A stretch of DNA of 64,000 bases from positions 1,364,001 to 1,428,000 of the forward strand of contig NZ_CP043929.1 in the NCBI RefSeq assembly GCF_008632455.1, written 5' to 3'. The first letter of the stretch is position 1. Each line of letters begins with the position of its first letter. This document shows, one piece after another, positions 57,299 through 64,000 of the stretch. Origin of the DNA: Methylomonas rhizoryzae. Its GTDB lineage: Bacteria; Pseudomonadota; Gammaproteobacteria; Methylococcales; Methylomonadaceae. The position numbers and the translations under genes are program-made. The notes under the pieces are model-generated. The model was not told the DNA's origin. It searched no databases and saw only the letters and a list, made by a program, of their open reading frames with translations.

Positions 57299-58813
57299 AT
57301 GAAAATCAGCCAATACACCAAGCGCGAATTGTGCAAGGAATTTGAGGTACTCAGTCAGCGCGAAGCGCATTTTCGTAAAATTGCCGAATTGGCTCCGGTC
57401 ATGTTGTGGATGACGGATCAGGATGGTAAGAGCTTGTTTTTTAATCGGAAATGGATGAAGTTTACCGGTTTTCAAGGCACGTCCGATCCCGGGGCGATTT
57501 GGTACGAGGCATTGCACCCCGACGAACGCAAAGATTGTCTTAAAGCGTTTCAAGCGGCATTTAAGGCGCAACAGCCGTTCAAAATGGAATATCAATTGCG
57601 GCGGCACGACGGCGAGTATCGCTGGATATTGGATAACGGCGAGCCGTATTACGACAATGCAGGCCTGTTTGCCGGCTTCATCGGTTCCAGCCAAGACATT
57701 ACCGAGCGCAAGTTGGCGGAAAAGTCCTTGCAACGCTCCTATGCGGAGTTGAATCGGCACGATTGGGAAAACACCTTGCTCGGCGAGATGAACAGTTGCC
57801 TGCAAGTCTGCCGTACTTTGCCGGAAACCTATCCGGTGATCGGCTTGTTTACCCGCCGCTTGTTCGCCAATACTTCCGGTTTGATCTGCGTGATCAACGA
57901 CTCGCGCTCGTTGCTCGAATCCATCGTCGAGTGGGGGGACAGCCACGAGAGTCAAAACGTGTTCGCGATCGAAGACTGCTGGTCTTTACGGCAAGGCAAG
58001 ACCCACAAGGTTCCGGACCCTGGCAACGGCTTGGTTTGTTGGCATATGCAGCCCGGTGCCGATCACGGTTACGTGTGTCTGCCTATGAGCTCCTACGGCG
58101 AAACCCGCGGCATCCTGCATTTGCAACTACCCGACCTGCAAGGCAGCGAAGCCGAACGCGCCGCGGCGATAGAGGCGATTGTCAATACCGCGACGCTGTT
58201 TACCGCACAGGTTGCGCTAGCCCTCAGCAACATTCGCTTGAAAGAGGCCTTGCAAGACCAATCGGTGCGCGATCCTTTAACTCAACTTTACAATCGCCGC
58301 TATTTGATCGATTCGCTGGAACGCGAATTGGCCCGTGCCAAGCGCAACCATACGCATTTTGCGGTGATCGTGCTGGATATCGACCACTTCAAGCGGTTTA
58401 ACGACACGTTCGGTCACGATGCCGGCGACGCCTTGTTGTGCGAATTCGGCAAGTTGTTAAAACAACATACCCGTCGCGAAGACATCGCCTGCCGTTACGG
58501 CGGGGAAGAATTCGTCATGGTGTTGCTGGACGCCAATTTGGAAGATGCGGTTCAGCGCTGCGAAGATTTGCGGCAGAAGACCAAATTGTTGCGGGTCGAA
58601 TTACGCGGTCAAAAGCTCGGAGCTATCTCCATTTCCATCGGTCTGGCCATGTTTCCGTTTCACGGCCATAAATGCGAAGAACTGATTACCTCGGCCGATA
58701 CCGCTCTGTACCGGGCCAAACGCGAGGGGCGCGATCGGACCGTGGTGGCCCAGACTCAGTTACCGGACTTGGAGCCGGCCAAGCTGGGGCAACTTGCCAA
58801 TGGAAAAAGTTAA
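57299..58813 (+). CDS. PAS-GAF-type diguanylate cyclase
   Basis: This 504-residue protein starts with a PAS/PAC domain (FRKIAELAPVMLWMTDQDGK to GEYRWILDNGEPYYD), a GAF-like sensor region (about 160-310, with LICVINDSRSLLESIVEWG) and a C-terminal GGDEF domain: PLTQLYNRRYLIDSLEREL, VIVLDIDHFKRFNDTFGHDAGD and the active-site GGEEF at 401-405. An RxxD inhibitory site (RRED, 392-395) stands exactly five residues before GGEEF, so it should be a product-inhibited diguanylate cyclase. It is divergent from the CheB-CheR fusion, with which it shares a putative control region. Confidence 0.95.
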   Translation: MKISQYTKRELCKEFEVLSQREAHFRKIAELAPVMLWMTDQDGKSLFFNRKWMKFTGFQGTSDPGAIWYEALHPDERKDCLKAFQAAFKAQQPFKMEYQLRRHDGEYRWILDNGEPYYDNAGLFAGFIGSSQDITERKLAEKSLQRSYAELNRHDWENTLLGEMNSCLQVCRTLPETYPVIGLFTRRLFANTSGLICVINDSRSLLESIVEWGDSHESQNVFAIEDCWSLRQGKTHKVPDPGNGLVCWHMQPGADHGYVCLPMSSYGETRGILHLQLPDLQGSEAERAAAIEAIVNTATLFTAQVALALSNIRLKEALQDQSVRDPLTQLYNRRYLIDSLERELARAKRNHTHFAVIVLDIDHFKRFNDTFGHDAGDALLCEFGKLLKQHTRREDIACRYGGEEFVMVLLDANLEDAVQRCEDLRQKTKLLRVELRGQKLGAISISIGLAMFPFHGHKCEELITSADTALYRAKREGRDRTVVAQTQLPDLEPAKLGQLANGKS

Positions 58814-58889
58814 GCGGTTGCCATGCTGAAAGTTGTTCCTCCATTCCCGGTTTTACTTGATCGGGGCGCTTGAGATGTTCTCAGAAAGG

Positions 58890-60206
58890 TTAGCGTGTCC
58901 AAGCTTGCAGTTCGCACCCCAAGCGCCGGGTCTTGCCCGAACGGTCTTTGACGCGGAAATAGCGTTGATCGGCTGTCTCGCTCAAGCCGTCCAAATCGGC
59001 AGCGCTAGTTTTGCCGTACCAGAGTTCGCAACTGCCGGCGCAGTAATAGCCCGAGCAAACCAAGCCGGTATCGATGTCGAAAGCTATCCGGCCGGAATCC
59101 GGCGACCAGACGCCGTAATTGCTCATCTTGGTTTTGGTAAAGCGCTTTAGCGCGCTGCCGTCGATATTAGCCAGCCATAAATCGCTTTCGTCTATGCTGC
59201 CGTCTATGGCCAACACTGCCAGGGCCAGCAGCATTTGCTTGCCGTCCGGACTGACCGATACATCCCCAATATGCCGCCCGTCCGGTATGCTCAGCGAGCC
59301 GGTTGCGGTTTCCGCGCCGCCGACAATGCCGGTACGAATGGTGCCGTCCGTGCTAACCCGCAAATAGCGGCCGTCCGGCAACCAATCGATCACGCTGCCG
59401 GCGTATTCGAACACATCCAGTATTTGTTCGGTGGCGAAATCGAAAAACAGCGCATATGGCGTCGAAATGCTATCTTCGCTCCAAGTCGCCAAAATCACCG
59501 ATTGACTGACCGGCGAAGGGCGTTCGCCGCGCAAATATTCGCTAAACGTGTATTGATACAGTTGTTCGCCGGTTTGCAGCGAATATACCCGTGCATCGGT
59601 GTAATCCAGATCCGACGAGTCGGTGGTTAGGTATTGGTTGCCGTCCAACCACGGATAAGCCGGTAATTTGCCGGTGACTTGTTGCGGCGCCGCGCCGTTT
59701 AGCGAGGCGATTTGGGAGCCGTCGCGGTAATCCAGCGCATAATTGTTGTGCCATAGTTTGCCGCTTAAGTCGACGTTCGGCGTTTGTCCGTCGTCTTGCG
59801 CCAGCACGTCGCAACTTAGAGTATCTATCTGGGTAGCGGAATCCGCCGCCAATAGAGCGGCTTTAAAACCGACGTCGCCGGCTCCCTTGGTACGCCAAGC
59901 AAAGTTGATTGTCGCGGTTTTACCGGGTTTGACGCTGATTTTGCGGATTCTCAACGGATACTCATGACCGTTTTGGCTGGCCGTAACCGCTAATTTGACT
60001 CCGGGTTTTCTGACATCGCCTTGATTGCCAAGGCCGAGACTAAGTTTGAGTTTACGATTTTTTTTGTCTACTTTACCGCCGCAGCTAGCAACGCCGGTAA
60101 AACCGTAATCCGGCTCCGCTTGTACTGGTAGTGGACCCATCAGTCCGACTAGCGTGCCAAGTAGCAGGAACTGCAGCCGGCGATTCGCCCGCTTAAAAAT
60201 CTTCAT
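58890..60206 (-). CDS. Exported protein with C-terminal beta-propeller-like domain
   Basis: I take the ATG at 60206, preceded by GGAGG, giving 438 residues. A signal peptide (RLQFLLLGTLVGLMGPLPV, QAEP) is followed by an N-terminal strand-rich domain with CGGKVDKKNRKLKLSLGLGN and VKPGKTATINFAWRTKG, resembling CARDB-like domains, and then TolB/WD40-like blades (DVSVSPDGKQMLLALAVLAI, MSNYGVWSPDSGRIAFDIDT). The cysteine-rich end (LVCSGYYCAGSCELWYG) may form disulfides. I do not recognise a specific family. It is convergent with the diguanylate cyclase gene, with 76 bp between the stops. Confidence 0.8.
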   Translation of the reverse strand: MKIFKRANRRLQFLLLGTLVGLMGPLPVQAEPDYGFTGVASCGGKVDKKNRKLKLSLGLGNQGDVRKPGVKLAVTASQNGHEYPLRIRKISVKPGKTATINFAWRTKGAGDVGFKAALLAADSATQIDTLSCDVLAQDDGQTPNVDLSGKLWHNNYALDYRDGSQIASLNGAAPQQVTGKLPAYPWLDGNQYLTTDSSDLDYTDARVYSLQTGEQLYQYTFSEYLRGERPSPVSQSVILATWSEDSISTPYALFFDFATEQILDVFEYAGSVIDWLPDGRYLRVSTDGTIRTGIVGGAETATGSLSIPDGRHIGDVSVSPDGKQMLLALAVLAIDGSIDESDLWLANIDGSALKRFTKTKMSNYGVWSPDSGRIAFDIDTGLVCSGYYCAGSCELWYGKTSAADLDGLSETADQRYFRVKDRSGKTRRLGCELQAWTR

Positions 60207-60381
60207 GTCGGCCTCCACGCTTTGCATATGCTTAAAAACTTAACTTGTTTGCTAGAAGTTCGCAATTAATATCCGATTAAGATCAAAAGCAATGTTCAGG
60301 GTTAAATCGCCAAGTATTTGCGCGCCGTTTTGCCGGCCGGCTACAATCGCCGCATCCCCACCGCATTCTCTGAGGTTAGCC

Positions 60382-61188
60382 ATGCTTGCGACTAAACGCT
60401 ACGAATATTTGCCGATCGACTTGATTCAATATCACCATACGTTGACCAACCATAGGGATTTGGATATGGCTAAAGTGGCACATCTTGAGCGGGACATCAT
60501 CGCTAACGGCTTGTTCGAGCCTTTGGTCGTTTGGGAGCGGCAGAGCAAGGAGTATTATCTGGTGGGTGGTTTTCACCGCATGGAAGCGATACAAGGCATT
60601 CGGCGCGCCAATCCCGGTTATTTCGACCGAGTGGACGTGCGGGTGGTTACCGGCGATCCCGACGAGATCAAGGCCTTGAATTTGAAATTGAATTCCGACC
60701 GGGTGGATACCCGGATCACCGATTATTTTCAAACGGTGCTTTATCTGAACAACGCCAATTGGCCGAAGGAGCGGATTGCCGAGTTTTTCGACAAAAGCGT
60801 CGGTTGGATAGACGAAATTATTCGCTACGCGCCTTTGACCACCGAGCCGTTGCGGGAGAAGCTGGCCAGCGGCGAAGTTTCTTGGAGCCGGGCCAAGGAC
60901 ATATTGCGCAAAGCCTTGAAAGCGCCGCCGGGCAACGAAAAGGCGATTATCGAATCCGAGCTGAGCCAGCCGATGCCGGCAGCGGCGGCTAGGCCGTTGC
61001 GCTACAAAGACTCCCTCAAGCGGCTCAGCGATACCATTAAAAAACAGCCCAAGCGCACCTACAAGATTAGTGCGGCGGATCTTTATGCCTTATTGGTTAC
61101 GTTAAGAAGTAAATCGGTGGATGCGGATAGCTTGGCAAGAGCGCGCCAGGCCTTTCCGATGTTGTGGGACGACGAACAGGATACCTAA
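60382..61188 (+). CDS. ParB-like nuclease-domain protein
   Basis: The ATG at 60382 (GAGG upstream) gives 268 residues. The N-terminal region carries a ParB/Srx fold: YEYLPIDLIQYHHTLTNHRD, LERDIIANGLFEPLVVWERQ, YLVGGFHRMEAI (the G-x-R/H-R motif of ParB-like CTPase/nuclease domains) and an HTH-like core (ERIAEFFDKSVGWIDEIIRY). Its partitioning role cannot be assumed: it is not beside a parA gene and lacks the usual long C-terminal dimer domain. It is probably a stand-alone ParB-like regulator. It is convergent with rimK, whose gene ends 28 bp after it. Confidence 0.82.
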   Translation: MLATKRYEYLPIDLIQYHHTLTNHRDLDMAKVAHLERDIIANGLFEPLVVWERQSKEYYLVGGFHRMEAIQGIRRANPGYFDRVDVRVVTGDPDEIKALNLKLNSDRVDTRITDYFQTVLYLNNANWPKERIAEFFDKSVGWIDEIIRYAPLTTEPLREKLASGEVSWSRAKDILRKALKAPPGNEKAIIESELSQPMPAAAARPLRYKDSLKRLSDTIKKQPKRTYKISAADLYALLVTLRSKSVDADSLARARQAFPMLWDDEQDT

Positions 61189-61215
61189 CGCCCGGTCGCA
61201 GATCTTTGTCGAAAA

Positions 61216-62103
61216 TCAGCGCGGTTTTTGCGCGATGACCTTTTCGATATACGCGATCATCATGCCGGCGATGTCGCGTCCCGAGGATTTTTCGATGCCT
61301 TCCAAGCCGGGAGACGAGTTGACTTCCATGACCAATGGGCCGCGGTTGGAGCGCAGCAAGTCCACCCCGCACACGTTCAAGCCCATGATTTTGGCGGCGC
61401 GCACCGCGGTCGCGCGTTCTTGCGGGGTTAGCTTGACCAAGCTGGCGCTACCGCCGCGATGCAGGTTGGAGCGGAATTCGCCCTCTCGGCCCTGCCGCTT
61501 GATGGCCGCCACGACTTTATCGCCGATCACGAAACAGCGGATGTCGCTGCCCGTGGCTTCCTGCACGAATTCCTGCACCATGATGTTGGCGTTCAGACAC
61601 ATAAAGGCTTGAATCACGCTGCGAGCGGCATTGTCGGTTTCGGCCAGGACCACGCCTATGCCTTGCGAACCTTCCACCAGTTTGATGACTAGCGGTGCGC
61701 CGCCGACTTCGGCAATCAAATCGTCGATGTTGTCCGGATTGTGGGCGAAGGCGGTGATCGGCAGGTCTATGCCTTTACGGGCCAGCAATTGGCTGGAAGC
61801 CATTTTGTCGCGCGAGCGGCTGATAGCCGCGGAATCGTTCAAGCAAAAGATGTTCATGACTTCGAACTGGCGCAGCACCGCGGTGCCGTAGAAGGTGATG
61901 GATGCGCCGATGCGCGGAATCACCGCGTCGTAGCCGAGCAAATTTTCGCCTTGGTAATGGATGGACGGCTTCATCGAGGTGATGTTCATGTAGCAATGGG
62001 TGGGGTCTAGCACCCTAGCCTCGTGACCGCGCGCTGCCGCCGCTTCCATTAGGCGCACGCTGGAATACAGCGTGGCATCGCGGGATAAAATCGCGATTTT
62101 CAT
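61216..62103 (-). CDS. rimK: RimK-family ATP-grasp alpha-L-glutamate ligase
   Basis: RimK adds glutamate residues to the C-terminus of ribosomal protein S6 and can make poly-alpha-glutamate. The 295-residue protein shows MKIAILSRDATLYSSVRLME and VIPRIGASITFYG at the N-terminus and ATP-grasp motifs PLVIKLVEGSQGIGVVLAET, DIRCFVIGDKVVAAIKR and VMEVNSSPGLEGIEKSSG in the C-terminus, all typical of RimK. In some bacteria the ligase is controlled by c-di-GMP; the nearby c-di-GMP genes are suggestive but that link is not shown by this sequence. It begins 10 bp downstream of mtnC, so it may end the methionine-salvage operon. Confidence 0.92.
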   Translation of the reverse strand: MKIAILSRDATLYSSVRLMEAAAARGHEARVLDPTHCYMNITSMKPSIHYQGENLLGYDAVIPRIGASITFYGTAVLRQFEVMNIFCLNDSAAISRSRDKMASSQLLARKGIDLPITAFAHNPDNIDDLIAEVGGAPLVIKLVEGSQGIGVVLAETDNAARSVIQAFMCLNANIMVQEFVQEATGSDIRCFVIGDKVVAAIKRQGREGEFRSNLHRGGSASLVKLTPQERATAVRAAKIMGLNVCGVDLLRSNRGPLVMEVNSSPGLEGIEKSSGRDIAGMMIAYIEKVIAQKPR

Positions 62104-62113
62104 CGACCGCGGT

Positions 62114-62791
62114 TTATTGGAGATGGATGCCGGCGAAATCGGCCGCTTGCGGGTGTGCGGCGGCGGTATCGACGCTTTGTCCCCTGACCAGCCAATAGGT
62201 GCGCAGGTGGGCGGCGCGGGCGGCGTCCAGTTCTGCTTCTATGTCGGACAAGAACAAAATGCGCTCGGCGGGTAAGCCGATCCGCTCGGCAATGGCCTTA
62301 TACGATGCGGCTTCGCGTTTGCCGCCGATGCGGGTGTCGAAATAGCCGGAGAACAGCGGGGTCAAATCGCCGAATTCGCTGTAGCCGAACAGCAGCTGCT
62401 GCGCTTCCACCGAGCCGGAGGAGTAGACGTAAAGCCCAAGGCCGGCTTCCTTCCAGTTTTGCAGGTATTTGGCGGCGTCCGGATAAATATGGCCTTTGAA
62501 AGCGCCTTGCCGGTAGCCGTCGCGCCACACCATGCCTTGTAGCGACTTGAGCGGGGTGATTTTTTGATCTTGGTCTATCCAGGCGATGAATTGCTGAGTT
62601 TGTTGGCTCAGGCTCAGGCCGCCGCCGGCGAGGTCGTCAACCTCGGCCAAAATCTGTCGTACTTCCGGTTCGCCGGCGTGCTGCTGCAGATAAGCGGGAA
62701 TTTTCGCTCTAGCATAGGGAAATAACACGTCTTTAACGAAGGACAGCGACGACGTCGTGCCTTCAATATCCGTGACGATGGCTTTAATCAT
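62114..62791 (-). CDS. mtnC: Enolase-phosphatase E1 (methionine salvage)
   Basis: MtnC is the bifunctional 2,3-diketo-5-methylthiopentyl-1-phosphate enolase/phosphatase. The ATG at 62791 gives 225 residues; the longer frame to 63019 is only a shadow of mtnD. Its haloacid-dehalogenase fold is plain: AIVTDIEGTTSSLSFVKDVLFPY (Asp nucleophile and the EGT acid), then VYSSGSVEAQQLLFGY and a late-motif Asp pair in ILFLSDIEAELDAARAAHLR. Its start overlaps the mtnD stop by 4 bp. The step yields acireductone for MtnD. Confidence 0.96.
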   Translation of the reverse strand: MIKAIVTDIEGTTSSLSFVKDVLFPYARAKIPAYLQQHAGEPEVRQILAEVDDLAGGGLSLSQQTQQFIAWIDQDQKITPLKSLQGMVWRDGYRQGAFKGHIYPDAAKYLQNWKEAGLGLYVYSSGSVEAQQLLFGYSEFGDLTPLFSGYFDTRIGGKREAASYKAIAERIGLPAERILFLSDIEAELDAARAAHLRTYWLVRGQSVDTAAAHPQAADFAGIHLQ

Positions 62792-63345
62792 AAGGTTTCG
62801 AGGTATTGCTCCAGGGTTGGAAAGCGCCCGGCAATTTGATCGCCGGTAAATTGCGCGACCCAGCCGTCTTCGGTGGTGAAGAAGCGAATACACTTGAAAT
62901 CCGGATTTTCGCCCATGTCGAACCAGTGCTTGGTGTCGGCGGGTACGCTGATCAGGTCGCCTTGTTCGCACAGAATGGCGTAAACCCGATCGGCGATATG
63001 CAAAAAGAACAGTCCGCAACCCTCGACGAAAAAGCGTACTTCGAAATCGCTGTGGATGTGTTCGGACAGGAATTTCTGCCTCATGCCGTGCTTGTCCGGA
63101 TGATCCGCGGTCAGGCTGACCACATCTACCGATTGAAAACCGTATTGCTGTTTCAGCCGTTCAATCGGGCCTTGGTAGGCGTCCATCACGGTTTGTACGC
63201 CGGCGTGGGCGACGGATTCGCATTCCGCCAGCCAACGCTCGAATTGCACGCCTATCGCGCTCAATTGTTCGGCAATGGCGGAAAATTCCTGGGTGGTCAC
63301 CCCGTCTTGCGGACGGTCGGCCGGGAAAACGGTTAACGCGCTCAT
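62788..63345 (-). CDS. mtnD: Acireductone dioxygenase
   Basis: MtnD oxidises acireductone to the 2-keto acid precursor of methionine (iron form) or to off-pathway products (nickel form). The 185-residue cupin protein has all metal ligands: HIHSDFEVRFFVEG with the H-x-H-x3-4-E triad and TKHWFDMG with the fourth His. FPADRPQDGVTTQEF at the N-terminus is typical for proteobacterial MtnD. It overlaps mtnC by 4 bp downstream and mtnB by 4 bp upstream, so the three genes form one tightly coupled operon. Confidence 0.96.
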   Translation of the reverse strand: MSALTVFPADRPQDGVTTQEFSAIAEQLSAIGVQFERWLAECESVAHAGVQTVMDAYQGPIERLKQQYGFQSVDVVSLTADHPDKHGMRQKFLSEHIHSDFEVRFFVEGCGLFFLHIADRVYAILCEQGDLISVPADTKHWFDMGENPDFKCIRFFTTEDGWVAQFTGDQIAGRFPTLEQYLETL

Positions 63346-63965
63346 GGTTGTTTGACTCCGTATAAGCGAATTTCACAATCGAACAAAAAGTCCAGCGCTT
63401 CCAGGTGACGTAAAGTTTCCGCTACCGAGCGGCCCCAGGTATAAAACCCGTGGCCGGCGATTACGTAGGCGTGGATGTCGCCGTGTTTGTCCAGATAGCG
63501 GTTTACCGCCGCCGACAAACGGGGAATGTCTTGGTCGTTGGCGAAAATCGGGATGGTAATCCGGGTTTCGTGGCTATCGATGCCGGCTAAGGCTTTCAAC
63601 AACTCATAATCTTCCAAGACAATTTCGGAAGCGAACAGTTTTGCCGCCAGCGTGGCGTTAATGGAATGCGGATGCAGCACCGCGTGGACGTCGGGGTAAC
63701 GCTGATAGAGCGCGGTATGCAACAAGGTTTCCGCAGACGGTTTTTTGCCGTCCAGCGCATTGCCGTCGGCGTCGATCAGCATGATGTCGTCGCGTTGCAA
63801 TTGGCCTTTATGCCTGCCGGATACGGTAATCGCGATCGTGCCGTCGGCCAAGCGGGCGGAGAAGTTGCCGCTGGTTGCCGGTACCCAGCCCTTGCTGTCG
63901 ATCAGGCGGCCGGCCGCGATCAGTTCGTCGGCTTTGCAATAAAATTCGTCGGATTTTTGCGTCAT
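63342..63965 (-). CDS. mtnB: Methylthioribulose-1-phosphate dehydratase
   Basis: MtnB dehydrates methylthioribulose 1-phosphate in methionine salvage. The 207-residue protein is a class II aldolase-type enzyme: AAGRLIDSKGWVPATSGNFS and ITVSGRHKGQLQRDDIMLID at the N-terminus, then the zinc-binding VHAVLHPHSINATLAAKLF and YVIAGHGFYTWGRSVAETLRHLE at the C-terminus, with the H-P-H and G-H-G histidines. It overlaps mtnD by 4 bp. It starts the visible mtnBDC unit; mtnA and mtnK or mtnN are not in the window. Confidence 0.97.
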   Translation of the reverse strand: MTQKSDEFYCKADELIAAGRLIDSKGWVPATSGNFSARLADGTIAITVSGRHKGQLQRDDIMLIDADGNALDGKKPSAETLLHTALYQRYPDVHAVLHPHSINATLAAKLFASEIVLEDYELLKALAGIDSHETRITIPIFANDQDIPRLSAAVNRYLDKHGDIHAYVIAGHGFYTWGRSVAETLRHLEALDFLFDCEIRLYGVKQP

Positions 63966-64000
63966 CGGAATTGCGCTGCGGCAGCGGAGAGAAAACGAGT

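Noticed and set aside
62792..63019. Longer N-terminus of MtnC
   Set aside because: The extension overlaps mtnD throughout, is arginine-rich and unlike any MtnC; the ATG at 62791 begins the conserved fold directly.

Overview
The window looks like chromosomal DNA of a gammaproteobacterium close to the type I methanotrophs (Methylomonas-like). That placement is inferred from gene content and style, not from a marker gene: an extended PstC/PstA phosphate transporter with PhoU, a VPLPA-CTERM sorted exoprotein, very large CheB-CheR/PAS/GGDEF/EAL and hybrid-kinase proteins, a secB-gpsA pair, and a GC-rich core broken by one markedly AT-rich polysaccharide island and many short palindromic repeats.

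Layout. 0-3 kb, minus strand: tryptophan genes trpD and trpC (trpC cut by the window edge) with a BrnT/BrnA toxin-antitoxin pair between them, preceded by a DUF411 protein and YjbQ. 3.1-4.2 kb: a complete IS630-type insertion sequence. 4.2-11.9 kb, minus strand: pstS / pstC-pstA-pstB-phoU plus an acetyltransferase, with a clear Pho box before pstS and a terminator-like hairpin between pstS and pstC. 11.9-13.5 kb: divergent folA and a type I asparaginase. 13.56-15.86 kb: tRNA-Pro(CGG) followed by a 2.2-kb decayed integrative island, bounded by a 117-bp direct repeat of the tRNA 3' end and carrying integrase remnants, a PIN-type toxin-antitoxin pair and a HicA/HicB-like pair. 16.2-19.2 kb: ArsR-family regulator, rhodanese, a repeat-rich gap, secB, gpsA.

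19.3-30.5 kb, plus strand: AT-rich exopolysaccharide cluster (polymerase-like protein, secreted clan-A glycosidase, pyruvyltransferase, flippase, two GT4 enzymes, a WecG/TagA enzyme, an OafA-type acyltransferase), ending in a truncated second copy of the WecG/TagA gene. 30.5-33.4 kb: repeats, a small membrane protein, a VOC protein and a WYL-type regulator. 33.4-39.2 kb: DUF3604 exoprotein, VPLPA-CTERM protein, PpiC-like isomerase, HupE/UreJ-type membrane protein and a 2OG-Fe(II) oxygenase. 39.3-45.0 kb: membrane-fused spermidine synthase homologue, then PhoD phosphatase and glycerophosphodiesterase downstream of a three-unit Pho-box-like array, which ties this pair to the pst genes. 45.2-58.8 kb: three large signalling proteins around pgk. 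58.9-64 kb: a secreted beta-propeller-like protein, a ParB-like protein, RimK and the methionine-salvage genes mtnC-mtnD-mtnB.

Two features recur across the window. Phosphate-starvation control is visible at two separate loci (pstS and phoD). A family of palindromic, MITE-like repeats (core GTAGGAGCGACGCG; end CTGAAAGTCATGGTGGGAG) occupies about ten intergenic gaps. I found no CRISPR array and no rRNA genes.
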